From positions 248,001-312,000 of the forward strand of contig JAWUZG010000071.1 in assembly GCA_036785705.1 (NCBI GenBank): a DNA stretch of 64,000 nucleotides. The letters are read 5' to 3'. This stretch comes from Acanthornis magna (lineage: Eukaryota; Chordata; Aves; Passeriformes; Acanthizidae). Below the pieces are notes generated by a model. It had not been told where the DNA came from and made no database searches. It saw nothing but the letters and a program-made list of their open reading frames with translations. This document shows positions 1 to 10,221 of the stretch, in pieces. Every line of letters begins with the position of its first letter. Within the stretch, counting starts at the first letter, position 1. The translations under genes were made by a program, and so were the position numbers.

Positions 1-910
1 AAAACTGAATAGAAATAAAAAAAAGATGTTTTGCTTTGTTCTGTAAACTGGAAGCCAATGCAGCACTCAAAGGGCTTGACTGACTGCTGTTTGCCCTCCA
101 TGCCTGTAATAAATGCTGCCAAGAGAATAGCAGCACTTCATTTCTTTCTAGTCTGTCCAGACCCTTCTGGATAAGATACTTGTGAAAAAAAAGCCACCCC
201 AGAGGAAAAGGAGGGCAACAACATTCCAAAAGTCTGAGCAGAAACATTTTCATCCTTGTTAACATGAGAAGTAAGCCCAGCACGTTCTTCAGCATATTAT
301 CATCACTTCCCTTGGAAACTGCAGAACTACAGCCCATGTGAAGAAGAGAGCTCTTACCCAGAGAAGGCCTGGCATGTCCTCAAAGAAAACTGAAAATGGA
401 ACACAGGCTTCATCTCTATCCCTGCAGAAGGCCACAGACAGTTTAGGGACTTCTGTGGAGCATGTTGCTGCAGAGGGGCCTGATGCAGATAGAGCAGCAG
501 CAAAGAGCTGTGCTGGAGCCCCTTCTGTTACAAATGTCAAATATTGCCTTCAATAAGTGTGGAAATAATGCCTTTTAAATAACAATTTTTTCCACAACAT
601 TCCCTCTTATTGCCTTCAGAGAGACAAAGGGGCTGTTTTGAGAACATCACCTCCTAGGATTTCCTGAATACCCCTTTGTCTGACCATGCCTCTGTTCTCC
701 TGATTTAAATTTTTGCCATTTGTTTAATTGTCGCTTTTTTATTTCAAGAGTAATATGCCACTTTTTGCAATAGAATTCTATTTCTGAATGAGTTGTTGGG
801 AAAGATCAATATTTTACTATTATGTTTCAATTTGAGCAACCAGATTTGCATACAGTATGTTCCTTACAGTCATTTTTGCTCAGGTGGGAATAAAAAAATT
901 CTCTCAGTCC
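1..910. other. unique AT-rich sequence, no gene seen
   Basis: Only short overlapping frames of 72-83 codons on opposite strands occur at 289-556, which is chance-level. No splice-site pair, repeat family or RNA fold was recognised. Confidence 0.5.
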
Positions 911-962
911 TTTTTTTTTTTTTTTTGTTTTTTTTTTTTTTTTTTTTTTTTGTTTTTTTTTT
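911..962. repeat. interrupted poly-T tract
   Basis: Fifty-two bases that are all T except for G at 927 and 952. It could be the poly-A tail of a minus-strand retrocopy, but no AATAAA-type signal and no recognisable gene body lie to its right. I treat it as a simple repeat. The frame that crosses it (793-1044) is poly-Phe and not a gene. Confidence 0.95.
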
Positions 963-2250
963 GATTGCCTGGAATTTCTTCTTCCTTAGTCCCAAATCTC
1001 ATGGAAAAATACTGCTACATTCATCTATCATACAAGGCTCTTAATTAGATATGTATTAAATTTTAATAATGCTATCATCTACACATTAATGAAGATACAA
1101 TGATTAACTCTCTTTGACACACTGTGATTCTTGCACTTGTGGGTGCTTGCTGAGGGACAAAGCTTACCAATCTTTCTTACCCTGAAATATCATCAAGGTT
1201 GCCTAAAGCTTCCCGTCTGTGGTGTGTGAAGACTTTGGGCTCTAAGGCCAGCTCTGAGTTGCTCCTGAAAAGTCCCACTATTAGATTTAGTCCTGTCCAG
1301 TTAATTTTCACTTACCAGACTTGCTTTTCTAAATACAGCATCTTACTCCACTGCTCCACTCCACTGATTTGCTGTTATTTTCCACAGGTAGATATCAGGA
1401 TGGTCAGCATTCTGGAGGAAGATTACTGCAAGTCTCTCAGGCTTAGTCAAAAGGAGTTTTCATCTTCCCATCTGTAATCTCTAAACAGCCTGTCACTGTT
1501 CAGAAGGGTATGATAGAACATTATTAGAACATTCTTATCTAACAGTTACTATGTTCAGGTATGACTTCTTGCTAACAGCTTAACAGTTTTGCATTAGAAG
1601 TTTAACAGATTAATTTTCACATTAACCCACATCACACAAATCTTCAAAAGACCTTCTCAAAGATTCAAAATATATGCTTTTTGAAGATAAAGCAGTTGAT
1701 CAAAATTGACCACTGCTTCCTTTGAGAGTAATCAAATGAAAATTTGTGCGTAAAAGGCATCCTCTGGAGGCAGCAAGATTGTTTGACATTTTAAATGAAA
1801 ATCTATTTATTAATAAAGAATTTGAAGTACTTCATTCTGCCTAAATACAGATCAGAAAAAGCCCTTCGTGTACAAGTAATAATGAGGAAAGAACACTTTT
1901 TTCCTTGTTCATCACATTATAAAAATATGGTAAAGACAGTAGTTACACATGCCAAAGGTGCCTTGGATTTCAGAATTTTTGTGAATTTGGATTCAGTTTA
2001 TGCACAAAATAAAACACAATTTCTACTTCCCTCATATTAAACACTACCTGGAAAATCAAGTATTATTTGATTGAAGAAAAATTGTCTGCAGCTTAAACAG
2101 AGATGAGAGATTTTGCTGTCATAGCTATTAGTAAAAAAACAGTGCTTCATTTCAAAAAACGCTCTGATACAGAAGGAAGAGTCAGATCCACTAAATCCAG
2201 AAAAATTCTCAAAGAAATCTTACCAGATTTGGGGGTTTTGCATGAATAGA
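963..2250. other. unique AT-rich sequence, no gene seen
   Basis: Frames at 1199-1477 (92 codons) and 1795-2040 (81 codons) have no recognisable domain and no good splice context. I see no dispersed repeat here. Confidence 0.45.
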
Positions 2251-2270
2251 ATACATACATACATACATAC
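2251..2270. repeat. (ATAC)5 microsatellite
   Basis: Five exact ATAC copies, followed by a degenerate alternating purine-pyrimidine stretch to about 2290. Confidence 0.9.
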
Positions 2271-2739
2271 CTACGTGTATGCATATATAAATTTAAAATG
2301 AAAAAAAAAATAAAAATCCAAGAAACCTTGTCTAAGGAATTTTTTCCAAGAAACTGAAATGCTTAAAAATGTATTAATTTCCCCCCATCCCCACCACTAT
2401 GGATTTTTAATCCATAATAATAAATGCACCCTAAGAGAATTTTTAATAAAAAGGAGGCTGACCCTTCAGGTTTATCTCGGAACAAAATCGTAACAGTAAT
2501 ATGTGTGTGTACATGTATGTTTATTTTAATATTCTTGTGCAGAATTAGAAATTCCGAATTACTATGGGAAGCTGTCCTCTTGGCACTTCCATCTCGGCCA
2601 GAGCCAAGCACAAGAGTAACTGCACAGATATTGCGCAGCTCTTTTGTTTTCCTTTAGTTTTCCAGGGATAGCTCTAAGGAGCACGCAGGTTTGAAAACAG
2701 GATTAATTTCTGATGGGAAATGGCCCTGCAGGATGGGAA
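2271..2739. other. unique sequence, no gene seen
   Basis: AT-rich, with overlapping opposite-strand frames of about 80 codons near 2363-2657. Nothing in it is recognised. It becomes markedly GC-richer after about 2700. Confidence 0.4.
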
Positions 2740-2814
2740 TAACAGAGGCGCAAATCTCGGGAGCGCCCGGCGGCGGAGCGCGAGTGCCGCCCCGAGGCTG
2801 CGGGGAGCCCAGCG
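2740..2814. promoter_or_regulatory. small CpG cluster, possible CpG-island remnant
   Basis: About a dozen CpG dinucleotides lie within about 70 bases, in a window that is otherwise CpG-poor. The cluster directly abuts the CTG/CTC minisatellite on its right. In vertebrates such density usually marks an unmethylated promoter or first exon. Here the cluster is far shorter than a normal CpG island, and I see no TATA box or clear transcript structure. It could equally be GC-biased sequence at the edge of an unstable repeat. Confidence 0.3.
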
Positions 2815-3470
2815 CCTGCTCCTGCTGCTGCTGCTCCTGGTGCTGCTGCTGCTGCTGCTCCTGTTCCTGCTGCTGCTCCTATTCCTGCTACTGCTCCTGT
2901 TCCTGCCCCTGCTCCCGTTCCTGGTGCTGCTCCTGCTGCTGCTGCCGCTCCTGCTCCTGGTGCTGCTGCTGCTCCTGTTCCTGCTGCTGCTGCTGCTCCT
3001 GTTCCTGCTCCTGCTCCTGGTGCTGCTCCTGCTGCTGCTGGTGCTGCTCCTGCTGCTGCTGCTCCTGCTGCTGCTGCTGCTCCTGGGGCTGCCCCTGCTC
3101 CTGCTGCTGCTGCTGCTCCTCCTGGTGCTGCTGTTGCTCCTGCTGCTGCAGCTGCTGCTCCTCCTGGTGCTGCTGCTGCCGCTCTTCCTACTGCTCCTGG
3201 TGCTGCTCCTGCTGCTCCTGCTGCTACTCCTGCTCCTGGTGCTGCTCCTGCTGCTACTCCTGCTCCTTCTGCTACTCCTGCTCCTGGTGCTGCTCCTGGT
3301 GCTGCTCCTTCTGCTGCTCCTGCTCCTGCTCCTGGTGCTGCTCCTTCTGCTGCTCCTTCTGCTGCTCCTGCTGCTGCTGCTCCTCCTGCTGCTCCTGCTC
3401 TTACACCTCCTCCTGCTCCTGCTCCTGCTCCTGGTGCTGCTCCTGCTCCTGTTCCTGCTGCTGCTCCTGC
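2815..3470. repeat. CTG/CTC-type coding-length minisatellite (656 bp)
   Basis: An imperfect tandem array of CTG, CTC and CTN triplets, with a frequent hexamer theme (CTGCTC, CTCCTG) and longer reiterated blocks, for example around 3215-3300. The triplet register is largely kept and stop triplets are rare, so at least four frames stay open for about 280 codons: poly-Leu and poly-Cys/Ser on the plus strand, poly-Ala/Gly and poly-Ser/Arg on the minus strand. A poly-Gln/Glu frame covers only the right end (3401-3637). The parallel openness of several frames on both strands is what a triplet array produces and argues against any one being a gene. The plus frame 2720-3577 superficially resembles a hugely expanded signal peptide (basic N-terminus followed by Leu runs), which I regard as coincidence unless transcripts show otherwise. 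Confidence 0.92.
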
Positions 3471-4073
3471 ACCCGTTCCCGGTCCTGCCACCCCACCGCA
3501 GGAGCATTCCCACATACGCTGGGCTCTCCCGTTGTGCACATCACCCAAGAGTAGCACAGCTCCTTTCCACCCCTTAGGATCCTTGTGTATGCTTTATGTG
3601 GGTGATGCAAAAAGGTCGCGGCTTTTAAACTTTTCACATCTCCATCTTATCAGGCACAGAAGAGAAGTGTTGCAATGTTGTGAATCTGCAGGGTGGTGAA
3701 AAGGGGCCTTTACAACAGTTTAAGGCAATATATGCAGGTGCATAATTTTTTATGAAATGTGAAATACTTCACATCAGATGAAAAATAATTACCTTCCAGA
3801 AACCCTGGCTCCCTGATTTCCAAACTCTTGCTTTCCAAACTTAGCCACACAACAGAAACATCAAAGTGACAAAACACCTGCTGCAGGCTCCTCACAACCC
3901 ACATTTACAAGTATACCTACTCATCTCACCTAAGTTAATCAAAACTTAATATGTTAGATGTTGAGCCTTGTTTTGAAATTATTTCTCCTTTCTCAGGTGA
4001 ATAATGTAAAAATGTGTGTGCAAATACTTCTACAAAACTGACGATAAATAGCTGACAATGCACAGCTCTAAAA
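3471..4073. other. unique sequence, no gene seen
   Basis: GC content falls off after about 3580. The minus-strand frame 3710-3904 (64 codons) has no recognisable feature. Confidence 0.4.
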
Positions 4074-4200
4074 AATCATAAAACATAAAACTATTTAAGT
4101 TGGAAAGTAACTTTAAGATCGAGTCCAACCATATACCTAACACTGCCAAGTCCACTACCAAACCATGTCCCTAAGTGCCTCACCTACACTCTAAGCCAGG
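4074..4200 (-). mobile_element. CR1 LINE 3'-end fragment
   Basis: Read left to right, this is the antisense of a CR1 3' terminus: an AATCATA-type tail, then 'agttggaaagtaactt' and 'gagtccaacc', then the 'ctaacactgccaagtcca' and 'ccatgtccctaagtgcc' blocks typical of avian CR1. The element therefore lies on the minus strand and is strongly 5'-truncated. No coding part is present. Confidence 0.8.
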
Positions 4201-4507
4201 TCCCTTAAAGTCACATCTACATGTGGTGCTTTATAATGGAAAAACGTAATCCTGAAAGGATTTTATATTTCACATGAGGATGTTTTTATACTCTGTGTGA
4301 TTGTTTTTTTATACTCCTGATGAAAAATCAAGGAAATCTTCATTGAGCAATATTTCTCTATTGAAACATTCTTTGGTTTCTATGTCTGAATGGGGGCATA
4401 TATCCTCTTACATTAATAATACCTATTTTGTGGAGACTACGTATTCTTTTAATTAAAAAAGTCTTCAGAACAGTAGATAGTTTTAATTATTTTTCAAAAA
4501 ATACAGA
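4201..4507. other. unique AT-rich spacer
   Basis: No gene, RNA or repeat recognised between two CR1 fragments. Confidence 0.4.
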
Positions 4508-4550
4508 CAGTTAAACTAGAAGATAGTTGTAGGTCTCTTCCAGCTGAAAT
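4508..4550 (+). mobile_element. very short CR1 3' tail
   Basis: It contains 'aggtctcttccagctgaaat', close to the CR1 3' block that precedes the terminal ATTCTATG-like repeats. It is directly followed by the (ATTCT)n array, so the array probably grew from this element's tail. Only about 43 bases of the element remain. Confidence 0.65.
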
Positions 4551-4615
4551 ATTCTATTCTATTCTATTCTATTCTATTCTATTCTATTCTATTCTATTCT
4601 ATTCTATTCTATTCT
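4551..4615. repeat. (ATTCT)13 pentanucleotide microsatellite
   Basis: Thirteen perfect ATTCT copies without interruption, adjoining the CR1 tail. The motif is the same as the SCA10-associated repeat in human ATXN10 introns. No link to that gene is implied. Confidence 0.97.
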
Positions 4616-5190
4616 ACCAAACTGAATATTGTTTCAAAGATAAGCCAATTTACTGTTAAGGAATATGATACTTAATACGCTATTTTTAAAATTCAGTTAA
4701 GATTAGATTTAAGGAGATCCTGAATCAGTTAAAACTTGGATTTTTTTTTTCCCACTTATTATTTTTTGCCTGGTCTACACCGTGGGAAAGAAAGCCCTAC
4801 AGCTAAACCCAGTATGCTTGCAAAAGTTAAATATAAATTAAATATAACATCATTTCCTTTCTTTAACTACTTTCAGTTCAGCTATGAGGCTTTAACACAA
4901 GTTGCCACCATGTGTTCCTAGAGAAATATTGCTTGTACTGCTTCAAGGGTATTCAGGATTTCACATTTGCAAGATATGTATTTAAAGAAGAGAAGCATAA
5001 TATCCCAGTTAGAAGTGCTGCTGAGAACATTTACTTTGTAGTTCTACCTTTTTCTCACTTGTTACTCTCAGCTGGCCATGCATTTTTGGTTTTGTGAGAG
5101 TATTAGAAATCTTTTACATTTCCAAGATTAAAATGGACTGAAAGATTTAAAATTTTCATTTGCAAAAGCAGGGATGTAGCCATACAAAAA
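4616..5190. other. unique AT-rich sequence, no gene seen
   Basis: Two 61-codon frames at 4736-5097 are chance-level. Nothing else is recognised. Confidence 0.4.
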
Positions 5191-6905
5191 GAATCACAGA
5201 ACCAAGGAATAGTTGGGGTTGGAAGGGATTTCTGGAATTCCTCTAATACAACCACCAGCTCAAAGCATGGTCAGCTAGACCAGAGTGCTCAAGACTGTGT
5301 CCAGCCAGGTTCTATTATTTCCAACATCAAGAAAATACAATATCTCTGTTGGAACTAGTTCTTAAAAGTATTCAAACACCTTTATACTAAGAAAAAAACT
5401 ACCCTTTTTCTAAGTCTAAATGGCATTTAAAAAATTTTTGTTTGCTCCCACTGCCTCTTTTCCTTTCACTGCACACCACTCAAATTCTGGCTATGTCATC
5501 TTTGTTCCCTCTCATTGGATATTTATTCACGTTTACAAGATCCTTCTAAGCCTTCTCTTATACAGGCTAAACAGCACAAACCCTCTCAGCCTCTCCTTTT
5601 GCGACAGATGCTTCAGTCCCTTAGTCATGGGATCACAGAATATCCTCAGCTGGAAAGGATCCAAAAGAATAACAAGTCCAGCTCCCAGCCTACACAGGCC
5701 AACCCCAAAAATCACATATTTGTATTCACATGAATGTGCTTTCTCTGGACTCACACCTGTATGTTCATTTGCTCATTTGCAGGGAAGGTGCTCAGAATGT
5801 GCCTCACGAGTGCTGAGTAGAGGGGCACAATCACCTCTGCCAATCTGCTGTTGATTCTTTTCCTGAGGTAGATCATGATGCTGTTGACATCCTTTGGTGC
5901 AAAGACACATTACTGGCTCATGTTCAACAAGTTTACCACCCTAAAAAAGTCAAGAAAGTCAAGTCATGGTTTTCACTGCATAAACCCATGTTAACTTCTT
6001 TCCTTTATGTCCTGAATACATTTGGCAGCAGTTTTTGGGATTATTTGCTCCATCAATTTCTCAGTAACTGAGCTAAAGCTGAATAACCTGTAAGTCCCCA
6101 GATACAGCTTCTCATTGGAGTAACATTTCCTTTCTTCCAGGAGTGACATGTGTTTTCTTCTGGTCCTCAGGAACCTCTCCCAAATTCATCCATTGGTGCA
6201 TCCAATGGACTTGCATATGCCATTGGATTAAATATTGGCTAACCTGATCCTCATCCATGGGTAAGTCTTCCTTACTCCAGGCTTTCCCAAGTGCCTCAGG
6301 GGCTTGGATTCCTGAAACCTGGGCTTACCAGTGAAGCACAAGGCAAGTAAGGCATTAGGCACCTTGAATGTGACTCTTAACAGTTTTTAAGGCACCATGC
6401 CCTTTATCACCAGGACCCCTATTCCATTCAGAAGTTGGTCTACATTTCTTCTAATCATATCTTCATTTTTCTACTGACAAATTGGCAGAAAACCTTCTCC
6501 ATGCTCTTTGCATAGCTCACCAGATTTAACTCTAGAAGTGTTTGTCTTGCCCATCTTTGCATGCTCAGACTGTTTTTATATTCGTCCTGTTTCACCTATT
6601 GTTGCTTCCACCTCTCCTATGATTTCCTATTATGCTGGAGTTTTGTCAGGATGTTCTTGTTCCTCCATGCAGGACTCCTCCAAACTGCCTCTGCTTGATT
6701 TCCTGCACAGGAGGATGATCCATCCTTGAGCTTGGAGGAGATGACCTTTTAAAATCAATCAGCTCTCCTGGATTGCTCTTCTCTCCAGGACAGTATCACA
6801 TGGTATTTCTCCAAGCGGATCCCTGAAGAGGCCAAAGTCTGCTCTCCTGAAGCTGAGGGTTGTGATCATACTGCATTACTATGTGCAATCCTGCTCTCTT
6901 CTTTG
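5191..6905 (-). mobile_element. long degraded CR1 LINE, interrupted by a nested CR1
   Basis: The left edge ('gaatcacagaaccaagg', then 'ggttggaagggatttctgga') is the antisense CR1 3' end. Moving right, the antisense of successive internal blocks follows in the expected order: 'agccttctcttatacaggct' and 'cctctcagcctctcc' near 5550-5600, 'gtgctgagtagaggggcaca' near 5810-5830, 'cacattactggctcatgttc' near 5907, then the more upstream pol segments 'acccatgttaact' near 5986, 'ctgaataacctgtaagtccc' near 6080, and 'atccctgaagaggccaaagt' near 6820. Between about 5940 and 5960 the match jumps, so the part of the reverse transcriptase carrying the FADD motif appears deleted. No frame is intact. A second CR1 interrupts it at about 5630-5735. 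Confidence 0.8.
5630..5735 (-). mobile_element. nested CR1 3'-end fragment inside an older CR1
   Basis: A fresh antisense CR1 terminus ('gatcacagaatatcctcagc', then 'aacaagtccagctcccagcc') appears in the middle of the older element. The older element's sequence resumes at about 5738 with 'ttctctggactcac'. The insert therefore postdates its host. Its terminus is of a different CR1 subtype from the host's. The right boundary is approximate. Confidence 0.7.
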
Positions 6906-8474
6906 AGCTTTCTCCTGTGGAAACAAAAACACTTAGAACAGAGGGTAGATGTATCTCATCATGTGTCATAATACTGCACATGTATATGGTATCAAAATAA
7001 TAATAATAATATTTCCTTTTTTTGTCAGATTTGTCTATTTTAAGACCTTTGATTCATCTTCATTACAACCCGACTACCTTAGTACTAGCTAATGAGACTT
7101 CCATACTTCTTTAATTAAGAAAAAAATTGCATCCATGCTAAATGATGGAAGAAGGCAAAGCCTTTTTTATAGTTTTACATCCCATTTACTTCAATTTTAA
7201 TTCCATTTCAAAGTCAAAACCTAAACTCAGATGTAAATCAAAAAAGACTGCCTTTCTTCTTAAAGTGCTGAGTGTATTTTTGGCACCCTGACACTGAGGC
7301 CTGTCTACAGAAAGCTGAAGCTGATGCTTTTTTCTCACTTTCTGCCCTCTTGACTTTTGCCACAACTTGCATTTTGTTAATCCTGGTAATACAGGGTGAG
7401 TGCAGAGGGCACACATTTCATATATGTCAGAAAAATTTGTCTTCTGGGCTTAGACCACAGCAGGGACATTGGCAGGTCTAAGTAGTTAACAATAGTTATG
7501 CCATAAGGATATACCAATAAAGATGAAGTTTTATTTTACACTGATCAGGTTTGTTTCCTGCTTGCTTGGACAAGCATGTATAAATGTACTTGACGAAATA
7601 GAAAAGAGCCAGAGGAAAGTTAAAAAAAATCCCTTTCTTTCCTCTCTGTTTTTCAATAAGAACATATGACAGTCAATGGGGGGAAAAAGTCTAGCTTCAG
7701 ACAATGAAAAAAGCTTTGTTTAGGGATGCTTCTTTTATATTTTCCCTTTCAAAAATGTCAGGCAAAACTGAGGGGAGAGAATATCATTCCTCCCATCCCG
7801 TGCCAGAAATAATCAAAAGCCAGAACCAAGGGAGATCAGGAGTCTCAGAGCAGCTGGCCAAGGAAATTGTTAAGAGAGTCATAGACAACCAAGAGGTTTT
7901 CCAGAGCTATAGAAATTTGCTACACAGGTGTGAAAGAGCAAAAGAGATGGGAAGCAGGAGGCCAGTAACAATGAGAGAAGAAACAGAAAACCTTGTTCTA
8001 AGCAAGAGAAAAGCCTTGGCACACATCAAGAGAAGGAGGACGAACTTCAGTGTTATGACACAAGTCAGGATAAATCAAATATTCAAAATACCCTGTCTAC
8101 TTCAGAGACAAACTTAGACTAGTGAGAGGATACTGTTCAAATTTGGAAATCCTTACAGCTATATAGTTCATGGGTTGTAATGTTTCCAGAGAGAAGCAAT
8201 TGGCTGATGGATAGCAATAAGATGGAAAATCAAAGGACGTTGGTTATCCCTCTTTTCAACACAATTGGAAACATTCTGAAAGATGGAAGGTCTGTGTCCT
8301 GCACATTTTGCTCCCCATCTCATGTCAAGCAAAAATCTGTAGATATACCGGCTAACATCATCTGAAGGACCTGGACTAAGTCAGAAAAGGGCCCTTAACT
8401 CATCTCCCCATTAGAAAGTACAGCTATGACCATTTCTTCCCCCTTTTTATGCTTTTCCAATATATTGATAAGAG
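6906..8474. other. unique sequence with a 137-codon frame of doubtful meaning
   Basis: The ATG frame 7704-8117 encodes 137 residues that are rich in Lys, Arg, Glu and Gln, with no domain I recognise, no signal peptide and no membrane segment. A pyrimidine stretch ending 'tttttcaataag' lies upstream at about 7635-7661, but it is not a convincing acceptor. This length is about what chance gives in a window of this size, so I do not call a gene. Confidence 0.35.
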
Positions 8475-8545
8475 AAATGCTTCCTAGCTCAGTTGGAAGT
8501 GTGGCTGGACATATGAGGGATAGGTTGGACTCTGAATTAATAGCT
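8475..8545 (+). repeat. possible tRNA-derived SINE fossil
   Basis: 'tagctcagttgg' (8485-8496) matches the Pol III A box, and 'ggttggactct' (8523-8533) resembles a B box. The 38-base spacing is shorter than in a tRNA, and no cloverleaf can be closed. It could be an old SINE head or coincidence. Compare the similar stretch at 27241-27305. Confidence 0.2.
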
Positions 8546-10080
8546 TTCCATTAGTTACTGACAGGTGAGAATCTCAGAGCATTGAGCCTGCACGGAGACA
8601 TGCATTGCAGGAATCAGAGTCTTTTTTCCTGTGACAATGTTGGGAACACAGGGGACAAACTTCATAGGATAGCCTTGGGAAATACAATCTGACTGGAAAT
8701 GGTGGAGATGGAGATAAAGCAAGTGTCCTGCAGTCTCTTTGTACTAAAGGCTAAAATTTTGTCCCCGGTCATCAGAAAAAGGAAACAAAAATTCAAAGAT
8801 CCTGTTAGTCACCAGAATTAAAAAATGATCATACAGTTTGGGAAGTGAGCTGAGTCTCACTTGCAAACTGGTCATAAAATCATTGACAGGTTTGCAGACC
8901 ATTGGGGATTGTGTTTCACCCTGCCTTGCACAGACAGGTCTCAGAAATTTCCAGAAAGACCCTCCAGGGAGCCCTGCAGCCTGAGGTGTCAGAGCAGCCA
9001 CTGCTCAGCCGCTCAGGTGCCAGGGCAAGGACACCTTTCCCTGCTGTGTTCCTGTGCCACAGCTGTCCCACGGCACTGCTGCTGAGACTAACACCTGCTT
9101 GGGACAAAGGAATACTCCGCTGGAAGGTGCCAGGAGAAAGACAAGTCTTGTGGTGAGAGTAAGATTGTTTAAGGTCATTGCAAGAGGAACATGAGAAAAC
9201 CCTAGAGCACCGATGGCTGGAGAGCCTTCACAAAGGCAGGGAAGGAAGGCACTGCTGCAGGCATGGCTTCGTTGACAGCTTGAAGATAAGTGCTTTGAAA
9301 AAATTACCTCACTGCTAGATTAGTGCTGGTGTGTACTTTGCTGCTGTTACCAGATTTTACTGGCAAATATTTTCTTGATGAGGCAGCTACATGCAGAGGT
9401 GGCAGCATCCCAGCCAAAGGCAGCTGAATCAATTTGCACTTGTTTTGTTTAGTTCTGTTGTCATTGACTTCAATCAGCTTTGCATTCTATTGTTTTCATG
9501 TTAAAAATGCATCTGATCTCACAAAACATTACCAAGCTGGGCTTTTCTTAAGAGAAAAATCAAGATAAGAAAGAAAATCTCAGAATCATGTGTAAGAATA
9601 GTAGAATTGTATTTTAAACACAAGGTAAGGAAAACTGTGTAATGCCTGATAATAATAATGATGAAACATATTTACAATGTTTTAGTTTGAGTGATATTAC
9701 TGGCAATTATATCAGCTTTAGAGACAAAGAGAAAATTAAAGACATGTGTAGTTTTGGGGTGGAAAATTAGTATCTGCCAGAATTAGCTGTATGAGAAATG
9801 AAACAATATATACTGCATCTTAGCTGTGGTTACATTAAATTATTTTGGTTTATGCATTTGCAATAAATCTTCCACAAACTCTTCATGGAATAACTTGCTG
9901 CTTCTTTCTTTCTTTAAAAAATAATCTGGTTTCATTTGTAACATAAAAGTGATATGCATCCTTTTAATTTCAACTAAACTAGCAGCTGACTCTAATTTTT
10001 GTGTTTATAGAAGTAAATGAAAAGAATACAAATATGCTCTTCAATAGCCCTTCGTGGTATTAAGTGCTACTCTGCTTACA
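8546..10080. other. unique sequence with a GC-richer patch
   Basis: A patch at about 8880-9160 is GC-richer and carries overlapping frames of 63-85 codons on both strands, none recognisable. No splice pair or repeat was found. The rest is AT-rich and unassigned. Confidence 0.35.
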
Positions 10081-10221
10081 TCATGGGATGAGCTCAGCTG
10101 TCTAGAGCATGGTGCTAATAACACCAAGGCTGTGGGTTTGTCCCTGCATGGGCCATTCATTAATAGATGGATTTGATGATCCTTGTGGGTCCCTTCCAGC
10201 TCAGACTGTTCTGTGAATCTG
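10081..10221 (+). mobile_element. TguSINE1-like SINE (tRNA-Ile head, CR1 tail)
   Basis: The head reads like a tRNA-Ile(AAT). The A box is 'tgagctcagctg' at 10089-10100. The anticodon arm is intact: TGGTG (10110-10114), loop CTAATAA with AAT at 10117-10119, CACCA (10122-10126). The B box is 'ggtttgtccc' at 10135-10144, followed by an acceptor-like 'tgcatgggcca'. The 3' part ('gatttgatgatccttgtggg', 'tcccttccagctcagactgt', 'tctgtgaatctg') resembles a CR1 3' end, which lets the CR1 machinery mobilise it. This layout is that of TguSINE1, known from songbirds. It is non-autonomous and has no coding part. Divergence from a tRNA shows it is not a functional tRNA gene. Confidence 0.85.

Noticed and set aside
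911..1044. Poly-T as the tail of a minus-strand processed pseudogene
   Set aside because: No polyadenylation signal or recognisable gene body to the right of the tract.
2674..3577. Four overlapping frames of about 280 codons (poly-Leu, poly-Cys/Ser, poly-Ala/Gly, poly-Ser/Arg)
   Set aside because: All arise from the same CTG/CTC triplet array; openness in several frames on both strands is a repeat artefact.
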